Positions 26,301 to 40,098 of a stretch of 64,000 bases of DNA are shown here, piece after piece. How positions within the stretch are numbered: position 1 is the stretch's first letter; every line of letters starts with the position of its first letter. Location: the NCBI GenBank assembly GCA_012295275.1, contig CM022671.1, forward strand, positions 11,375,178-11,439,177, in the 5' to 3' direction. Under the pieces are notes generated by a model. That model ran no database searches. It saw only the letters and a program-made list of their open reading frames with translations, and was not told the DNA's origin. The translations under genes and the position numbers were made by a program. The DNA comes from Chrysomallon squamiferum (Eukaryota > Mollusca > Gastropoda > Neomphalida > Peltospiridae).

Positions 26301-29300
26301 TAGTGAAAGAGAAATTTATAATTATATACTTGTATATATATATATATATATATATATATTATCTTTAAGGTCATTCCATGTCAAATCACCGAATGGGTTA
26401 AACCCAACCGTCTCAGATTTTTATGAAACTTGGTATACTTGTTGATTGGGATCCCACAGCACCAAATCCAAAATAAGTTTAGGCCAATTGGACCAGTGGT
26501 TTGGGAGATAAGGCCCACCAAATTTTGAGATTTTCGTCCAAAATGGGTGTGACCACCAACCTTTCAGTTTAGAGAATGTTGGGGTACACTGACCTTTTTA
26601 CCTTTATTATTACCTTGAAATTGACCTTGTGGATTATGTGACCTTGAGATAATCTTTCTTGAAATTTAATCTCCCACATGTTAACTAAAACATAAAAATT
26701 TCAGAGGTGTAATATGTTTTGTTTAGCCACAATATTGATTTAAAAAATACATACCTGCACGGATGATTGATATAATGCATTACAATGTACATGTATAGAC
26801 ACTTCTCTGAGACCAAAAACTCATCTTTGGAGTCAAAATCCACCTGTTATGTCTGAAGGAATGCTTGAAGGATATGAAAAGATGCCAAATGGCATAACAT
26901 GTTCTACACAGTTAGGCCCAAAGGGTTAACAGTATGTGTAGCTTGAGGCATGTCAGGAACTCCTTGAAATCCCCTGGTGAAATCTGGTGAAATCCCCATT
27001 GAGCACATGGCAATTATATTATTATTATAACTCTCTCTAGACTACTACTACCACCACCACTTCTGTCATCACCAGTACTTCTACCATTACTACTGTTACT
27101 AATGTTGCTATTACTTCTTTTATTATTAGAAAACTACTACTGTCACCATCATCGCCACTACTGGTACTTTTATTATCACAAATACTGTTACTACATCTAC
27201 TACTACTAGGATCACCATTATATCAACAACTACTACAATAGCTATTTCTTATTTTGCTACTTATCAACAAGTATACCAAGTTTCATAAAAATCTGAGATG
27301 GTCGTGTTTAAAATTTTATTTTTTGGGGGGTGGTATTTGACATGGAATGACCCTTTATCATTAAGTGTATTTTTAACAGTGTTTCAAATTAAGGTTATTT
27401 CCAACAGATTTATAGATCTCTGTTTGATGCTAATGAAATAACAATTTCTGTACACAAATTGCTTCTGTTGCTTTATTTAATTATTTTTAATAATCTTTTT
27501 TAATTTTGATTTCTTCTGTAACAGTACCATGCACTGGGACTGTTATATCACATCCGGAAGAATGATAAGCTAGCAGTGACAAAATTGGTCAGCAAATTCA
27601 GCAAGCATACCTTGAAGTCCCCATATGCTTACTGTTTGCTGGTAAATATATTTTTGTTTTTATTAAATAGCAATCATTTCTATGAATTTGCAGATTCTTA
27701 ATCTCAGTTAATTCAAAATAACTTGCACCTTGTTAATTTATTAAAATATATTGAAGGTTTTTAACTCATTTTTATTGAATGTTCTGAACTCTTAATATTG
27801 TCTCTTAAAACAAATGTAAATTAGTCATGGTATCAGGTAGAATCTCTCTTTAAATTAAAATATTTTGTTGGTATTTTCAGATCAGGATTGCCAGCAAGCT
27901 TATAGAAGAAGAAGATGCTGGGTTTGTAGAAATTTTTTTTATTATGTTAATAAACAAGGAAGTACTTATTTTTAAGTAAATGTGAAGATTAATTGTAATT
28001 AATAAAATGATGATTTTAAAAAAAAAAATTTAAAGGGTTAATGAACATGCTAACTTCATGTACCATAAAAATTCTGAAACAGTATCTCCATTTTTAAGAC
28101 ATTCCTGTATTTTAAGTTACTAATCACAGTTCTGTCATCTAAAAGGTTCCAAGAATTTTAACACGTAAATTAGGAGATAAAGAACCTGCTGCATACAACT
28201 AGTGCGAACTTTTAAGCATTCAGTGTTCTTGCCATTGAGATATAAAAACAATTCACATTCATTGTAAAAAGCTGACATCCATCTTTTAATGACACATCAA
28301 ACTTGAAGTAAGCTAAAACCCTACAATTAACAGCATTTCTGACCTATTTTGTGGTGATGTGTAATGTAATATGCTATATACAAGTCTAATATTATTACCT
28401 ATTGGCTGACCATGTTTTTATGTTTGGATACTAATGAGAGGAGGGTGGTTTTTTATTTTTTCTGCACTAGCTCCTGACCCAAATTTATAAATAATATTTA
28501 AAAGTGACATGCTTAATATATTCTTCTGCCTTTATTTTCCTTTGGAAAAACTGAAATTAATTTAAAAAATAAAAAAAATAAAAGGCATATTGATTTTGAA
28601 TTTCTGTTTTTGTTTGTAGGTCAGAGAGTCCTATGTTTGATTTCATAGAAAGCTGTCTACGTCACAAAGTCGAGATGGTTATCTATGAAGCAGCTCATGC
28701 TATTGTGAACATGAAGAACACCACTGCCAAAGACCTGGCTCCAGCCGTCTCAGTTCTCCAACTTTTCTGTAGCTCTCCAAAACCTACTCTGAGATTTGCA
28801 GCTGTCCGAACACTTAACAAGGTACTTTTAAATCTTCGTTTTTCATTGCTAGTCCTCTGTTATACTGCGAAGGATTAAATGAATAAACAAAACATAATTG
28901 CTGAATAATTCTGTGTTAAAATATAATATAACTAACAGTCTGTTATTTATCTGTTCACGGCTTTCAAGTTTATGGAGTTTATTCATTTTTCATTGTGTTG
29001 CAAGAAATGCAATATAGCTGAATGTTCTATTCTTTAGGTATTTTATTAAAAGTAGCAATATATTTCTGAAATATTTTATTCTTTGTAGTAATATCAATTT
29101 CTTTAATCAATTAATTTGTAAAATTATTTGTTCACTAATAATTTCATTGTTTTGCTTTTTCCATTATGAAACTTTAAAAAAGCAGCCCTAATGTTTTGGA
29201 GTTTAAAAGTGTTTAATTCTTTTTAATAATTAATTTAAACTCTTTTTCAGGTTGCAATGAAGCATCCAGCTGCTGTGACTGCATGTAACCTTGACCTTGA

Positions 29301-32300
29301 AAACCTGATCACTGATGTTAACCGTAGCATTGCCACCCTGGCAATCACCACTCTGCTGAAGACTGGCAATGAGAGCAGTGTGGACAGGCTGATGAAGCAG
29401 ATATCTTCCTTCATGTCAGAAATCTCAGACGAGTTCAAAATTGTTGTTGTGCAGGCAATCAGGTTAACTAACTTCTGTTGTGTACATAATCTCATAAACC
29501 ATCAGAGCCTCAAGTCTTACAAGACCCTGCCCTGACTTCATTTTATATATAGCTCTGTTTAAGTCCTTTGTTTAAACCTAGTTTTAATGTAAAGCTGTTT
29601 GTAAATAAACCCTAGTTTGTTAAAATAATTTTCCTTAATATTTATGATTTAAAAACTTTTGTAATTTTTCTCTTTTTATTTTCTTTTTGTAGATCATTGT
29701 GTGCTAAATTTCCACGAAAACACAGTGTGCTTATGAATTTCCTGTCATCAATGCTCCGAGAAGAGGTATGTCAACCCTTATTTTACAGTAACCTCTCAAG
29801 ATTTAAAACTGTCCGTGTATAAATACTTAATCCAAATTTGGAAATAGGAAAATATTGATTACTATTTTCTTTTAAATTAAATGTGAATATTAACAGAGAC
29901 TTCCTGCGATTAAATAAATCTAAATATGTGTTCTGACATCACTACATTTTTGTTTTAGGGTGGCTTCGACTACAAACGTGCTATTGTGGATTGTATAATA
30001 ACCATCATTGAAGAAAATCCAGAAGCAAAAGAAGCAGGTATGTCATTTATTACCTTTGGAGTTCGGGTGATATTTTTGTAATAAACATTTCATATAGTGT
30101 AAGTGATGTTGTTTTAACACATAAAATACAATCTTTAATGTTATAATTTACCCAGTATGTTTATTTCAGGACTTGCCCACTTGTGTGAGTTCATTGAGGA
30201 CTGTGAACACACAGTGTTAGCCACACGGATTCTTCATCTGCTTGGTCGTGAAGGACCACGCACTCCAGCCCCGTCAAAGTATATTCGATTCATCTACAAC
30301 AGAGTTATTCTGGAAAATGCTGCTGTTCGAGCAGGTTGGTGTTGTAGGCTCTCTTTTAATCAATCCTCTTAAGTTATTTCAATATGTTAGTAAACTAAAG
30401 AAAAAGAAATATCATGTATTTAAGAATTAAGAAACTATTTGGTAATCTATATCATTCAAGAATATTATCTGGATTATTAACCTTATAGATGGTTAAAATT
30501 GTTTTTCAAACACTTAAAATGAAAGAAACAAGTAAGTGGAAATGAAGGAAATATTGTGGTCAGATCAGGTTAACTACATTCATTATTAGATCTGTAGAAA
30601 TATCAGCCATTATAATATTGGTTAATTATCTGGGTTTTTTCTAAATACTGCCTTGATTGCTACAGAGGTAGGATATCTGTGTGTAAATAATCTGAAATTA
30701 ATATTGTTATTGTTTGTTTCAAACATCAGCTGCTGTTAGTGCACTGGCCAAGTTTGGAGCTCACTGTGAGGAACTGTTAGCAAGCTGCATTGTTCTGCTG
30801 GAGAGGCAAGTTCTCTTTGTTTTATATTTGTATCACTACCGACACTGACTTTCAGAATAGACTGGCACTCTATTCTTTCAGTTACATTTAATATGTTTTC
30901 TCTTTCCACTCTGTTTTCTAAGAATTTGATGTGTGACAATCCCAGATGTATAAAAAAATGTCCTGTGAGATTTAATCATTACAAATGAGTCAAGGTGTCA
31001 CTAAACACACATTATCACGTTATTGTTAATAGTTGTTTGTTTTGTATATAATTAATTTGGGATTTAAAGGTGTCAGCTGGATACTGATGATGAAGTACGT
31101 GACCGAGCAACTTTCTATGTTAAGATTCTTCAGCAACACCAGAAGGCTCTGAATTCTGCTTACATACTCAACAGTAAGTATAATAGGTGTGCACTTGGTT
31201 GTGTATGTTGTCTGTGCATGTGTGTGTGAAATAATTTTATTGTTTGTAAATATCCTTTGTAGTTTGTGAAAGGAAGACAGAGAAAGATAACTTGTTACAT
31301 ATTTAACATTATTATACAAATGTTCCTTCTTGTTAGCGTCATTATTGACAGATTACATAGTACATTCTCATAGTATTATTTTACTCAATAGGTTTCATTT
31401 ATTTCTCCATTATTTTACATTTTCTTAAAACATATCAGTATAAACTATGTTTACATGTCTGTGGTTGTTTATCTGTGCAGCTCTGCAGGTGTCTGTTGTT
31501 GGACTGGAGCGAGCTCTGTATCAGTACACACTGGAACCAAACGACAGTCCGTTTGACATGAAGTCTGTGCCAATAGAAACTCAAGCTGAGCAACGCACAG
31601 GTACAGTTTATAACATTTTAACCTTATTATGTAAGAGAAATTGTATTAACCTGAAATTTCTCCACAGATTTCTGTCAAAAAATTGAACCAGTTGTGTAAT
31701 TTTACCATATTCTAAAGTGACAGTAAAATGAATGTAATAAGTAATTTCATTTACATGGAACATTTTGTATTAAAAACGTTTTTAACCATCAATCCCTAAT
31801 AATGCCATTGGGTCATTCTGTGTCAAATCACCCAATGGGTTAAACCAAACTGTCTCAGATTTTTATGAAACTTGGTATACTTGTTGACTGGGATCCCACA
31901 GCACCAAATCTGAAATAATTTTAGGCCAGTCAGACCAGTGGTTTGGGAGACATGGCCCCCCAAATCATCATACTGTTACAGAAGAAATCAAAATTAAAAA
32001 AAATTATCAAAAATAATTAAACAAACAAGAAAAGCATATATATATATATAAATTTCAAGAAAGGTCATCTCAAGGTTACATGATCCGCAAAGTCAATTTC
32101 AAGGTCCTAACAAAGGTCAAAAGGTCAGTGTACCCCAAATAATGGCATATTGCCTTTTCAGCAATACCAATTTTATGAAGATTGGCTCATTAGTTCCTGA
32201 GATATGAGGGTCAAAGGTTGGTGGTCATGCCCATCTTGGCCAAAAATCTCAAAATTTAGTGGGCCTTATCTCCCAAACTACTGGTCCTATTGGCCTAAAA

Positions 32301-35190
32301 TTTCAGATCAACAAGTGTACCAAGTTTAATAAAAATCTGAGATGGTTGGGTTTCAAATTTTTTTTGGGGGGGGGGGGGTGATTGACATGGAATTTACCCC
32401 ATATCAAAAATTAATCATAATACATTTATCAGCTAAAATGGACAAGTAGGAAATATCCATAGTTGATTTATTTTTTAAAAATATATTTAAAAAAAAAAAA
32501 ATTAATAATAATAAAAGTAATTTTAAAAAAAAGAAGAAAAGAAAAGGAAATCTTAAATGTGATTTAAAAAGATAAGTTAGTTTGCAAATTGCTTTAATTT
32601 TGCAACATAAATATTAAAATAAATTTTGTTTTCAGAATTTAATTAATTTCTTTATTGGTCACAGGTCGGGAAGGAGGTGAGATTGCTGCTGTTAAACCTG
32701 TTGAAAAGGTGCTTGCATCTCGACAGGATGTCTTTGCTGGTAAATATACCATTTTCTTAAATGTATGTGTGAAAGTTTAATACACTGCTTAATGTTACTA
32801 GATTCACAATAAAAACAAATGTTTCTTTTTTATTTGTCTTTTAAATTTTATAACAGTATGACAATATTGACATATTTACTGTGGTATTTTCAAATGTTAA
32901 TTACAATCTATGTAAAACACTTATTCAAATATGAACGTGTTCTTTTTCAGTGCATATATTCTTTTTTAATGGCTGTTTTATTCAGAAATCAATTTATTGT
33001 CATATACATTTTGCCCAAGATGTGTTTTCTTTTTGTTTTCACTTATTTATGTGAGATTCATGGCTTATCATAATCAAAACTTTTCTGAATGCTGTATGAA
33101 AAGTGGGTATACCATTTGTACTTAGTGAAATATTGTTTTCAGAACAACTTGCTGCAGTACCAGAGTTGGCAAACCTTGGACCACTGTTCAAGTCCTCTCA
33201 GCCTGTTGAACTGACAGAATCTGAAACAGAGTATGTTGTCAGATGTGTGAAACACACATTCAGTGGGTACATGGTGTTCCAGGTGGGTTTAACATTCAAA
33301 CTGGGTGTAAGATGGAATATGTTATTAAATGTGTGATACAGTTTCCAGGGATTATTATATAGCATCAAACATTTCTTTTGTATGTGTGGTAGTACTGTTT
33401 CATCATTATATAGTTTATTAAAACATTTTTAAAATGATAAAATTGTTAATATTAGGCAATTGCAGTTATACTGAATAATTTACAGAAATCTGAATAATAA
33501 ATTTGATCTAACGTATCCTGTTTTGGGTATATTATCAATCTGTAATTCTGTTAATAAATCATAATGAGACTAGGAAAATACCTGTCTTCAAGCAGATCAA
33601 AATACGTTCTGCATTTTCACTTTTCCATTGTATTAGCAATTTCTTTTTTTTTAAATGGTTCTAAGTTGATTTGATAAATGGTTTATCTGTCCAGTTTGAC
33701 TGCACTAACACTCTGAATGACCAAGTACTGGACAATGTTACTGTGCACATGGAACCATCTGAAGGCTTTGATGTTCTGAAGTACATTCCATGTCCTAGTC
33801 TACCATTTAACAAACTGGGTACCACATACACTCTCGTCCACCTGCCAGCTGAGCCCACTTCAGGTTTGAGTTAACATATTAGTTTCAAACAGAACAGTCT
33901 TTCTTTTAAATATGAAATTATATTCAATGTTAAGGTTTTAATAAAAATAATATATTCATTTTTTTTTGTCGAATACAGAAATCAGAATTATGGAATATTA
34001 ACTGCGAGAACATAGCTATTGTTTTAATCCTGTAATGTTGATAAATCAAAACTGAATTACAGTTTTATCTGCTGAAACTAAAATTTGGAGTTTAAAATAT
34101 TTTAACATTTGAATTGATATTACATATATTATAATTTTTTTAAACATACATATATTTAAATCTGAATGTTAAATTAACTTCAGTTGAAGATAGTGATTGA
34201 TAAATGAATTTTATTTTATTTTATTTATTTTTTTTATAGTGACAGGGACATTTAGTTGTTCACTCAAGTTTATTGTGAAAGATTGTGACCCAAACACAGG
34301 AGAACCTGACGAAGATGGCTATGATGACGAATATGTGGTATGAGTTAATCCTATTTTCAGAAGTATCTTTATGTGATCTAGTATATATTTTTATATGAAG
34401 TTCTTAATCTGTTTTATAATCACTATAAGGATATAAGTGTCATTAGCCTATTTTGGCTGATGAGACACATAATACATATTAGTACATAAAATGAAAACGG
34501 AGAAATACTTACACTTGTATAAAACAGTGATATTGGAGTGTGAATTATTTATTGACAATGTAGATTAAAAAAATAACAGCTTAACAATCTTAATGATTCA
34601 TCTTAGATTTATAATTAGTAAGTTTCTTAGCATTTTAATTTTATACTGAAGTGATGTTCTACCATATTAATTAATGTGTTTTTAGCTTGAAGATGTTGAT
34701 GTAGCAGTTGCTGACCATGTTCAGCGGGTTATCAAGCCTAACTTTGCAGCTTCCTGGGAAGAGGTTGGGCCAGACAATGAACTTGAGGACACATACGTTT
34801 TGTCAACAATGAATTCACTAGAAGGTAAAGTTTACATTTATATTTGCATTTGTTTCTACAAAATTATATCCTTTTTTTTTATATAAGACAGTTTTTCTAA
34901 TATTAGATATTCACAGTACATAACCTGATTGATTGTTTAACAACTGTTTAATTGCAGAAGCTATAAAGAACATCATCCAGTATTTGGGAATGCAGCCGTG
35001 TGAGAGGTCTGATAAAGTACCAGAAGGGAAGAGTTCACACTCACTGTTTCTGGCTGGGGTATTCAGAGGCGGCCATGATGCTCTTGTTAGAGCCAAACTG
35101 GCTCTCACAGACTCTGGTGTCACCATGCAGCTCACTGTGCGATCTACTGATCCTTACGTTTCAGAAGTCTTAGCAACAGCAATTGCTTAA
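22835..35190 (+). CDS. COPG1: Coatomer subunit gamma (COPI coat), 24 exons, complete
   Basis: Gamma-COP is part of the F-subcomplex of coatomer and coats Golgi-derived COPI vesicles. Exons: 22835-22874, 23389-23438, 23644-23724, 24150-24221, 24562-24641, 24949-25024, 25627-25719, 26182-26268, 27525-27641, 27881-27921, 28620-28821, 29251-29462, 29693-29765, 29959-30037, 30170-30334, 30730-30805, 31070-31173, 31481-31600, 32665-32739, 33143-33282, 33695-33863, 34240-34337, 34686-34824, 34958-35190. They sum to 2622 nt, or 873 residues, matching the family's length of about 874, with no frameshift. The N-terminal two thirds is the adaptin-like helical solenoid ([14 protein letters not shown] near residue 17, [20 protein letters not shown]). 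A linker follows near residues 560-615, then the C-terminal appendage ([48 protein letters not shown]). All introns are GT-AG except intron 16, which is GC-AG. The start at 22835 ([13 protein letters not shown]) fits known N-termini, although the frame is open upstream to 22664. Confidence 0.95.
26369..27353. mobile_element. Palindromic TIR element, copy 1 (COPG intron 8)
   Basis: The ends are inverted repeats: GGTCATTCCATGTCAAAT at 26369 and its complement ATTTGACATGGAATGACC ending at 27352. The inverted match continues for about 80 bp, through TCAGATTTTTATGAAACTTGG on the left. The left arm is about 300 bp (to about 26675). The interior is unrelated DNA that includes an ACT/ACC trinucleotide patch (27040-27240). 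No ORF is visible, so this is a non-autonomous MITE or foldback-type element. A target duplication is unclear; TTA on both sides is possible. Confidence 0.8.
30806..31069 (+). other. GC-AG intron (COPG intron 16)
   Basis: The exon ending at 30805 (GAGAG) is followed by GCAAGT, and the next exon begins at 31070 after AAAG. Only this junction keeps the frame ([15 protein letters not shown]), which lines up with conserved gamma-COP sequence. GC-AG introns are a known minority class that usually have an otherwise strong donor, as here. Confidence 0.85.
31810..32400. mobile_element. Palindromic TIR element, copy 2 (COPG intron 18)
   Basis: Same family as the element at 26369-27353. The left arm (about 31810-31965) matches that copy directly. 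The right arm (about 32055-32400) is the reverse complement of the longer left arm of copy 1, including the segments about unfavourable GGCCTTATCTCCCAAAC and CCACCAACCTTT-type sequence. Between the arms, 31971-32036 is an antisense copy of the 3' end of COPG intron 8. A run of 13 or more G sits near the right end (about 32366-32378). No ORF is visible. Confidence 0.8.
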
Positions 35191-35342
35191 AATTAATAAG
35201 GAAATGGGAGGACAGTTTTTTTTTATTGATGACCAATAAGAAAAATATATTCATAAAACAAGAAAGAAACTGAGATTGTAATTTATAAATAACGTGTAGT
35301 TGATAGAAACATAGTGAATTTAAAAAAATTAAATATTCTTGA

Positions 35343-35403
35343 AATAAATGTTATAAAAATGATATAAAAATACTGTTTCTTGTTTTTTATTCACTTAAAT
35401 AAA
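35343..35403 (+). other. Candidate polyadenylation signals of COPG
   Basis: AATAAA occurs at 35343-35348 and 35398-35403, 150-215 nt after the stop codon, with T/GT-rich sequence downstream of the second. They are plausible but unproven, because AATAAA is frequent by chance in DNA this AT-rich. Confidence 0.4.
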
Positions 35404-38400
35404 TTATTTTTGTCAGATGTTTAATGTTAGCTGGTTTTTTTTCACATTATGTATAAAGTAAATGCTGAAAAAATACACAGCTTGTTTTTTTGGGGACTTT
35501 GACAAAAGAACCTTTATAAAATTTATACAATATATTTAACCTATCTGATTATAGTATATTTTTACAATTCTTGCGGTATAAAAACATTTAATTGAAAATT
35601 AATTGAATATATTCATGACTTTGTATAGACTGTTAAAACAGAAAATGCAGATATGATTAAATGTAACAATTCCAAACTTCAATTCAGAATTTAAAATAAT
35701 TCCAGTGTTTTAATATTTTCAGTATGGCAGAAATTGATTTATAATGATATTTATTTAGTTAATAAACAGTTGTTTGATTATGGTGTTGATTTTAAAAATG
35801 AATAAAGGAGTTAAAACAGTTTCTTGAGGAGTTGCCTGAAGTTTTCAGTTTATCTGTGAGAGCAGAAGATACAGTTTAAAGATTCTTTTCAAGTATTATT
35901 TTAGTATATAATAAAATATTACAAGATAGTAATACTTTAATAACTGAATTCAGAAACCTGAATGTTATTTACTATATATATTTGTTTAACATATCAAATG
36001 CATAATTTTGAAAGTTAGGATTATTTGTATAAACATTCACAACATTTGATCAAATGTTTTCCTTTATAAGAACTTTATGGTAATGTTCAGTTATTTACAG
36101 TATAATTCTGCTTTATTTAACATGGTTAAATGCATTTTAAATGCATGTTCAGTTTACAGTTTTCTTTGTCTTTCACTGCAATCCACGTTTTCAATACTGG
36201 AACAATTGTTTTAGATTTTTCTTAATTGCATGGGTTTAAACCACAACGTTTAAGTATTAAAAATCTATTTTAATTTGAAAAAAAAAAAAAGATTGTGTGT
36301 GTTTAAATATATGTATACACATACATATTTACATAGGTACATGTAATGTTACATGTAGTAAAAGACAAAGTGATTTTAATTATTTAACTTGTACAAAAGA
36401 GATGTCGGAGAAAGTCACTGACATGGGACACACACACAGGTATCCAGACTAAATTTCAAATGAAATTAGATGAAGAAATATAATGAATAAATAAAAATAC
36501 AATTTAAGACAGTAAGTTATAAAAAAGCATGTAAATGTAATTATACCTGTACCATGACAATAAACAGTGATTTACATCAATTAGTAGTGATAACATAACA
36601 GTTGTCTCGGTGTACAGTGAATTTGTGTTACATGATGGCATATTAAAGTAGCTTTGGCAGTACTGATATTTAAAAAAAAATAATAATAATAATAATAATA
36701 AAAAATAAATAAATAATTTCCTAAATGTTTTTTTATTAGTTTGGGTGACCTGTCATCACTAAATGATAAAATATCTGATAACACCATTTTACTACTTTCC
36801 AACTGGCATCATGCTATTACTGCATTCATGATAGTTGTATTTCTTTCTTTTTTTAAAGTTATTTTATTACGGTTTTTATAACAACAAAGATCAAAAAGAC
36901 CATACAAAGAAATTTTATTTGTTTTGCAACAGTCAGAATATTATTTCAATAAAGTTGCTTGCACAAAGATAAAATTATCTGAATTACAGTCAGTAATGAT
37001 TAGTTTTCGAAATCTAGAATCTTTGATAAAACTGAATTTAATATTCTTTTATTATTTTGTGTACAAGAATAAAATCAGTTTACATTATTATAGTTATTAG
37101 TAGTAATATTAAGAGTAAACTTGAGCATGAGACTACATTAAAATTAAAACAACAGTGTAAAGCTGCCATTCATGTGTTTGTCATACTGTAATCAGTGGAT
37201 TTAAACATGTCACTATAAATAAAGAGAAATTAAAAATCATAAATTATACATATAGTATTTGGATCTATGAAAGTATGTAACTGTTTTGCAACAAGCATCC
37301 CAAATAAATGAGACTGTAATGCAATATGAATTTAGTGTTTCCATTTTACATTTATTGAATTTCTAACAGTGGATTAGGACATTTTTTACATGTGGCAAAA
37401 TGACTGAAACAAACTCATAGACAACAGTTTTATTTTTTATATGTAGAAATAACATTCTAAATCACCACCAAATATGTCATGAACTGGTCTACTTGCACTC
37501 CACTGTGATTAAATGAGAAATTTAACATTTTTAAAAGCTTCTCTTACTGTTAGAAAGTAGATTCTTAAAAAACATTTAATATAAAAATAAATATATTTTC
37601 TAAATTTTAATTAATATTTTTATAGCATGATATTTTAACTGGACAAAAAAGTGAAAATAAGACAGAAAATATAAAATTTATTACCCGTGTTTTAGAGTAT
37701 GTTGAATCAAAATTTAAAAGGAAGTGAATAATAATAGCAATTTTACTAGCTCAGAATTAAAACCGTTTGCTGAATGGAGTCAGAATATCCTATTTGTCAG
37801 TTCTGAAACTTTTTCAAACATTTTTAATGAAATTACAAAAATGTAAAAAAATTCTTTGATACCCTTGAAAAATAAAATTAATATTTGTTATTTTACAATA
37901 CGTCAAAAGTTATGTCCCCTTGCTTCTAGACATTTATTTATTTTAATTACTACTATGTTTTCTGTGAGTTTTATAAAGAGCCAAAATCTTTTAAAAAAAA
38001 TATTTTCAATCAAGTTTCTGCATCTTAAGTTGTAACTGAGAGTTTTTGTTTTTGTTTTTGTAATTTTTATTTTTATTTAATTTATTTATTTATTTTTATT
38101 TTTATTAATTATTATTATTATTATTATTATTATTTAATTTATTTTATTTTTTTATTTTTTTATTTTTTTATTTTTTTGTTTCTTGTTAAGGCAACAGCAA
38201 GGGATTTAAATACATCAAAATGAAAAACACAGATTATTATCTACACCGAAATGTGTATTCACAATATGAACTATAAAGACAAGAGGTAATACTAACAGTG
38301 GTAATAATAACAACCAAAATGCCAGTTTATAACTGAACTAATAAAATAATTTTAAAAGATAAAATACACTAACACCGGAGAAAACAAAACAATGAAAACA

Positions 38401-39802
38401 AATTTATACTGTGTGACACAATCAAAATAACACATTCTTATCTCTAAAACTAGAGGCATTTCAAACTTGTTTTGATAAAGCTATACTGTGGTTTGTAAAT
38501 AACTAATATATTAACATATACCACTAACATTAATGATACCACAGAAAATATATTATGATCTTTGATACATCTGTCCACTTGAGATTATTCAAGTCAGCTG
38601 TCAAATTTTTAAATATTTTTGGACTGTGATAACATGTATGCATTTACAATTATTTTTAACAACATATAATCATCAATAATTGTTTTATGTCAAACACATT
38701 ACCTAGAGTTCAGATAAAGTCAGTGATTCTCAATCTGGGCTGTTTTATCCTTTGAATGCTGTGAGAAAAAAAGAGTGGTTGGAAAAGTTACGCTTTTATA
38801 CTGTAATTAAACAATGTTGTAACACAATTCTGTTATAAAAGTGAAAAATTTAAACTCAGTGATCCCAACCATTAAAATTATTTGAAATGTGTTATTGGAA
38901 AATAGAAGGTTAAGAACAACAGAACTGTTCCATGTTCCCATAAGTCAGCTTACTCTAGCCTTGAATTTTGCAGTCTTTTACTATTGCAGAAGCCGCACCC
39001 CCCCAAAATATATATATACACACATACACACATACACAGAAGCCTGAACACTTATAAATGGATAAATATCATTAATATTCTAACCACAAATACCCCTATT
39101 TTCTTACTATGGCAAAAGTCCAAAAATATTATACTTATAATGAGGAAACTTGAACAAATGTAAACATGTATCATTAAAACATTTGGATTCTCAGGAATCA
39201 CTCCTATAACTCTGGGCTATAAGACACTGGCATTTTTATAGTTAGTGAGATAATTACTTAAATTTTACAACACAAACAACCCTTGAAGGAAAGTAATAAG
39301 TGTGCAAAACCCTATTTGTGTGTAAAACATCAAAGTGTCTCAGTTGTAATATTACTTCGTATGTCCTTCCATATGATGACGTTGTAATTTGTTAACAATC
39401 TTTAATAATAATTAAGTGGAATAATAAAATAATATACTAGAAGTATTTTCTGCATACGGAATGATGTAAATGTATTATGAAGACCACAATCAATATGTAT
39501 CCTCACAAAATACATTTAGGATATTTATACATGTTGTGAAAGGTGTACTTTCAATTATTAATATTGTAGACCACAATTTGATCTTAATGTCCCAGTGTTG
39601 TCTTTGTTGTATTTATTCTCCCACTGATTCTTCCCTGAAGTTATTCAATGAGTAAACAATGAAGATAAACAGCCAGATTTAGCACCACAAAGTAATCATC
39701 ATGACTAAACAAAACACAAATTCACCAAGTACGTATCTAATTACTTTTATTTAAAATGTGTACGTAACCAGTCTATATACTAGTTATAACATTTATATTT
39801 TT

Positions 39803-39847
<45 letters not shown>

Positions 39848-40066
39848 TCTTTGATTCTAGCTCTCATTCAACTCATCTGTGTGAATAAAATCATATACTA
39901 CCCTAAACTAGTGATTTTCAAACTGGATATCAAAAATAAATTATTTCTAAAAATTAAAATAATTTAAATTATTGTCTAGAAAATTTCAGTTGTAAAATAT
40001 AAAGCTTGTGGGTTTTTTAGCACTAGTAACAGTGATCATGGCAGCTGTGGTATTAAAACAGGAAAA

Positions 40067-40098
<32 letters not shown>

